A DNA stretch of 64,000 bases from assembly GCA_002162685.1 (NCBI GenBank), contig MAAQ01000016.1:124001-188000 (forward strand), given 5' to 3'. The stretch comes from Flavobacteriales bacterium 33_180_T64. GTDB taxonomy: Bacteria > Bacteroidota > Bacteroidia > Flavobacteriales > Flavobacteriaceae. The notes under the pieces were generated by a model. That model did not search any database, was not told the DNA's origin, and saw only the letters and a list, made by a program, of their open reading frames with translations. The position numbers and the translations under genes are program-made. Positions 61,430 to 64,000 of this stretch are shown here, one piece after another (the first letter of the stretch is position 1; every line of letters begins with the position of its first letter).

Positions 61430-61590
61430 TACTTTTTTTTTAAAGTATTTTTATTAAAACCGTAAGGACAATGTCTACATCCGCTTTCACAACAGTATCC
61501 TCTTTTTAAGTGGTATTGTTCTGTGAAGCAACGATAGCCCTCAGTTGTTAAGTAATAATCTCCCTCTTCTAGTGGAATTATCTTCTTCAT
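61429..61590 (-). CDS. DUF5522 small Cys-rich protein
   Basis: A 53-aa protein, MKKIIPLEEGDYYLTTEGYR followed by CFTEQYHLKRGYCCESGCRHCPYGF. The five Cys and nearby His suggest a metal site. The family is widespread in Bacteroidota and of unknown function. Its stop codon overlaps the hutU start (TAATG), showing translational coupling. The ATG lies 5 nt from a -7 box, so its mRNA should be leaderless or nearly so. Confidence 0.85.
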   Translation of the reverse strand: MKKIIPLEEGDYYLTTEGYRCFTEQYHLKRGYCCESGCRHCPYGFNKNTLKKK

Positions 61591-61594
61591 ATTA

Positions 61595-61602
61595 CAAAGA
61601 TA
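61595..61602 (-). promoter_or_regulatory. -7 box of the DUF5522-hutU operon
   Basis: TATCTTTG on the minus strand, exact TAnnTTTG match, only 4 nt upstream of the DUF5522 ATG. Confidence 0.55.
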
Positions 61603-61637
61603 ATGTAAATTGGAAAGATTTTTGATTGTTCAAGGAT

Positions 61638-61961
61638 ATGGTTTTAATTTCTAAATATATGGTACCAAAAGGTTATACAGGGATAACTATTTATCCTTTT
61701 ATTTTTTTAAAATACGACGCTTTAAAAACGGATAGTATTTTAATTAATCATGAGCGTATTCATTTAAGACAACAACGTGAGTTATTGATTATTCCTTTTT
61801 ATATATTTTATTCTATTGAATTTTTGACACGACTAATCACATTGAGAAATTGGAAAAAAGCGTATAAGAAGATCTCATTTGAAAGCGAAGCATATGATAA
61901 TGAAAAAGACCTTAACTATCTAAAATCAAGGCCTTTTTTTAGGTTTATAAAGTATATGTAG
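61638..61961 (+). CDS. Small membrane protein with HExxH motif
   Basis: A 107-aa protein from ATG 61638 (a TTG at 61626 is also in frame). It has a zinc-protease-like HERIH motif in ILINHERIHLRQQRELL (near residue 38), a hydrophobic helix directly after it (LLIIPFYIFYSIEFL), and FESEAYDNE near residue 83 that could supply a third acidic ligand. No family can be named firmly. Proteolytic activity is an inference from the motif. The 3' end of the gene contains the terminator of the convergent T9SS gene. Confidence 0.7.
   Translation: MVLISKYMVPKGYTGITIYPFIFLKYDALKTDSILINHERIHLRQQRELLIIPFYIFYSIEFLTRLITLRNWKKAYKKISFESEAYDNEKDLNYLKSRPFFRFIKYM
61903..61938 (-). terminator. Terminator of the T9SS gene, inside the opposing CDS
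   Basis: On the minus strand AAAAAGGCCTT pairs with AAGGTCTTTTT through one G-U pair, ending in a T run. It lies 24 nt past the stop codon at 61962, within the coding region of the HExxH protein. Confidence 0.7.
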
Positions 61962-64000
61962 TTAGTGTTTTAAAATCACTTTTTGAATTTTCTGCTTCCC
62001 ATTAATCAGTTCTACTGAGACGATATAAGACCCTGCGGAAAGTCTAGTTTTGTTTAAAAGAAATTCTAAGTTATTAATGTTTTTTGAAGTAAGTATAATT
62101 CGACCTACGATATCATAAATATTAATAGTGTCGATTAGGTCAATTTCTGAAATTACTTGTATGTATTCACTATTTGGAGCTTTAATTATGATGTTATCAT
62201 TGCTTTCTAAAGAATTAATGCTTAAAGTTTCATTTGTATATCTTAAAATAAATCTGTCATTATGAATTCCTGAATCAATAGTAAACGAATATGGAGTGTT
62301 ACGAATATCATGAATAATATTAAGCGCAGTGTCTTCTATATATATGTTTTGGCTTTCGTTCAAGAATAGACCATCTATAGTATTAATTGCTATTGTATGA
62401 TTCCCTGTTTCACTTATAAGAAGTCCCAAAGGAACTATGTCTTCTTGTGTAAATGGTAGTGATCTTCCTTGAATAGATGCGTTTTTATTTTCTATAAGTG
62501 AATAAAAAGCATTGTTTTCTTCACTAAAATCATAACCATCATACAAACGGTCAAAACTATCAGTAGCATTTTCAATATAACCTATTAAAATAGTGTTTGT
62601 AATACTATTTGGAGATAATAAGTCTAACCAAATTCGATGTCGTTCAATAGTATTTTCATCATTAGTATTCTCATAATCATTTGTTCTAAAAAATGTATTG
62701 TTATTATAATTAGAAAGTATTTGCCTCATGCTATTATTGAATGTGACATTAGTGCCTGATGTAGCACTATGATTCATCATAACAAAGAATGCTTGGCCTG
62801 AGCCAATAAATAAATCACTTGTACCTGGCGGATTAGAGCCCGTATTATTATGTTCAATATAATCATTGCTATTATAATTATAAACATAGTTTTCATAAAA
62901 TGGATCTTGAGTTGTATTTGAATAGGTTGAGTCATGTGGCCAAACATAAACAGTACCATTAATATTGGTGTTTAAATTTGTAAATGCATTTGCGGAAATA
63001 GCAGAAGGATATGGGTTTCCTATAAGGTTCCAGTTATCATCTTCATTTGTAGCAGTATTTCCTATTCCAGTATAAGTTCCGCCATTATACCCTCCGTGAA
63101 ATATTGGTTTTGTGATTACACCATTATTAGGAACGCCACTAAAAATTGCCGTATTATTTGAAATTGGATATGCTGTTGCAGGGATGTTTGTAGGCGTTCC
63201 AGCAAGACCTCTAACGATATACCCTGTGGCACTTATCATAGGACCTGTTGCGTTAAACCATTCTCCATGATTCCCAGTACCATTACCAGCTACAGATGGC
63301 GTCCAGTCAAAAAGATGATTTGCTGATGGCGATATATCTGTGACTTGAAAATTAGCAACAGGTGAGGACCAATAAATATACTCAGTACTAACAACAGCGC
63401 TTTCATCAAAATTAGGAGATCGTTGCATATGAATCTCTCCTATATTAATAGCACTATCATCTATTTGAATTAAGCTAGAACTGCTTTTTAGGTTTAAAAT
63501 TCCAGTATTTTGAACATTGACCCACTCTTGAATTATTAATTCTGTATTAGTATCAATTTCTAAATATGCATTGGCTTGTAATGTTAGATTTTTTGCTTCG
63601 GCTGGCAGAGGAGGTAATGGTATAGGGACTTGAGATTTATCTGCAAGTGGATTATTTGGTACAGTGCCATTATCTGGAATTACTATGCAATTGTTTATGT
63701 TTGGTACACCTGCAGGTGTCCAATTATTACCGATATACCAATTGTAATTAACGGAGCCATTCCAAACTTTTTTATTGTGCGTTACAGTAGCTGTATCTGT
63801 GCAACTGTTTTGATCAGTAGCTGTATAGATTTGTGTTCCGCTAGGAGCAGCGTAAACTGTATCTGTAAAACCACCAATATATGACGTTGTTAATCCGCTA
63901 TCAGTGTATAAATCAGTTGTAGGTGACCATGTTATTTGAGGTGTTGCTGGAGCTCCATCTGCAGAGATAATGACATCATCTATTGACCAAGTAAAGACGC
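61962..64000 (-). CDS. Large secreted T9SS substrate (5' end outside window)
   Basis: The frame is open from the right edge to the stop at 61962, giving at least 679 codons; the in-frame ATG at 63428 is internal and not a start. The visible part begins with beta-sandwich sequence containing a Cys (QNSCTDTATV), then a segment around KVWNGSVNYNWYIGNNWTPAG like the cell-surface repeats before a passenger-like region of Flavobacteriia. Many Asn/Thr/Gly-rich strands follow. The end is a type A C-terminal sorting domain (INIYDIVGRIILTSK to IQKVILKH), so it is exported and attached by the T9SS. Function unknown. Confidence 0.85.
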   Translation of the reverse strand, partial: VFTWSIDDVIISADGAPATPQITWSPTTDLYTDSGLTTSYIGGFTDTVYAAPSGTQIYTATDQNSCTDTATVTHNKKVWNGSVNYNWYIGNNWTPAGVPNINNCIVIPDNGTVPNNPLADKSQVPIPLPPLPAEAKNLTLQANAYLEIDTNTELIIQEWVNVQNTGILNLKSSSSLIQIDDSAINIGEIHMQRSPNFDESAVVSTEYIYWSSPVANFQVTDISPSANHLFDWTPSVAGNGTGNHGEWFNATGPMISATGYIVRGLAGTPTNIPATAYPISNNTAIFSGVPNNGVITKPIFHGGYNGGTYTGIGNTATNEDDNWNLIGNPYPSAISANAFTNLNTNINGTVYVWPHDSTYSNTTQDPFYENYVYNYNSNDYIEHNNTGSNPPGTSDLFIGSGQAFFVMMNHSATSGTNVTFNNSMRQILSNYNNNTFFRTNDYENTNDENTIERHRIWLDLLSPNSITNTILIGYIENATDSFDRLYDGYDFSEENNAFYSLIENKNASIQGRSLPFTQEDIVPLGLLISETGNHTIAINTIDGLFLNESQNIYIEDTALNIIHDIRNTPYSFTIDSGIHNDRFILRYTNETLSINSLESNDNIIIKAPNSEYIQVISEIDLIDTINIYDIVGRIILTSKNINNLEFLLNKTRLSAGSYIVSVELINGKQKIQKVILKH

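Noticed and set aside
61962-63428. Complete 488-aa protein starting at 63428
   Set aside because: The frame stays open upstream to the window edge with continuous surface-protein sequence, so this ATG is internal.

Overview
The window is low-GC DNA from a member of the Bacteroidota, almost certainly a Flavobacteriaceae. The reasons are three gliding genes (gldA, gldB, gldC), type IX secretion C-terminal sorting domains, TAnnTTTG promoter -7 boxes, few Shine-Dalgarno sites, DUF3857 and DUF6515 proteins, and a DAHP synthase/chorismate mutase fusion. Genus cannot be settled from the sequence. I saw no tRNA, rRNA, CRISPR array, insertion sequence or prophage.

Layout. 1-438: 5' part of gldA (minus strand). 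546-4674: aromatic amino acid operon (pheA, aminotransferase, tyrA, DAHP synthase-chorismate mutase) behind a Phe/Tyr/Trp-rich leader peptide and an intrinsic terminator, which reads as a ribosome-mediated attenuator. 4673-10880: a LytS/LytTR-type two-component system surrounded by small envelope proteins. Three promoters here carry pairs of GTGAARYGWC-like direct repeats spaced exactly 21 bp, 34-35 bp from a -7 box; this looks like a local LytTR regulon. 11018-24181: mostly housekeeping genes (rsgA, dtd, two DUF3857 proteins, a MazG-like pyrophosphohydrolase, aroA, queA, rlmN) with secreted proteins. 24263-26945: a 54-aa protein overlapping a phosphodiesterase-TPR-sulfotransferase fusion. 27046-36681: polyprenyl synthase, an ECF sigma/anti-sigma/barrel set, dnaG (zinc ligands lost), an atypical NarL-type regulator, nadE, gldB-gldC, a DUF4230 protein and a rhodanese.

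36691-51942 is a phenylalanine/phenylacetate catabolism region. Phenylalanine hydroxylase diverges from a TetR regulator (probably PaaR), followed by paaE-A-B-C-D-G, a four-helix-bundle gene, paaH-I-J, an atypical SDR, paaZ (with an extra C-terminal DinB-like domain), a paaF-like gene and paaY. A perfect 20-bp palindrome lies just after the paaE -7 box. Several junctions carry 7-nt-periodic repeats, and the four-helix gene is bracketed by inverted GATTnnn heptads. Phenylacetate-CoA ligase (paaK) is not in the window.

51966-64000: a secreted protein, E2 and fused E1 of a branched-chain 2-oxoacid dehydrogenase, a SulP permease, a DUF5522-hutU-DUF4136 operon, a small HExxH membrane protein, and the 3' part of a large secreted type IX protein.

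The most rewarding items are the LytTR direct-repeat regulon, the aromatic leader attenuator, the heptad-repeat/four-helix cassette in the paa operon, and the 54-aa plus phosphodiesterase-TPR-sulfotransferase pair.
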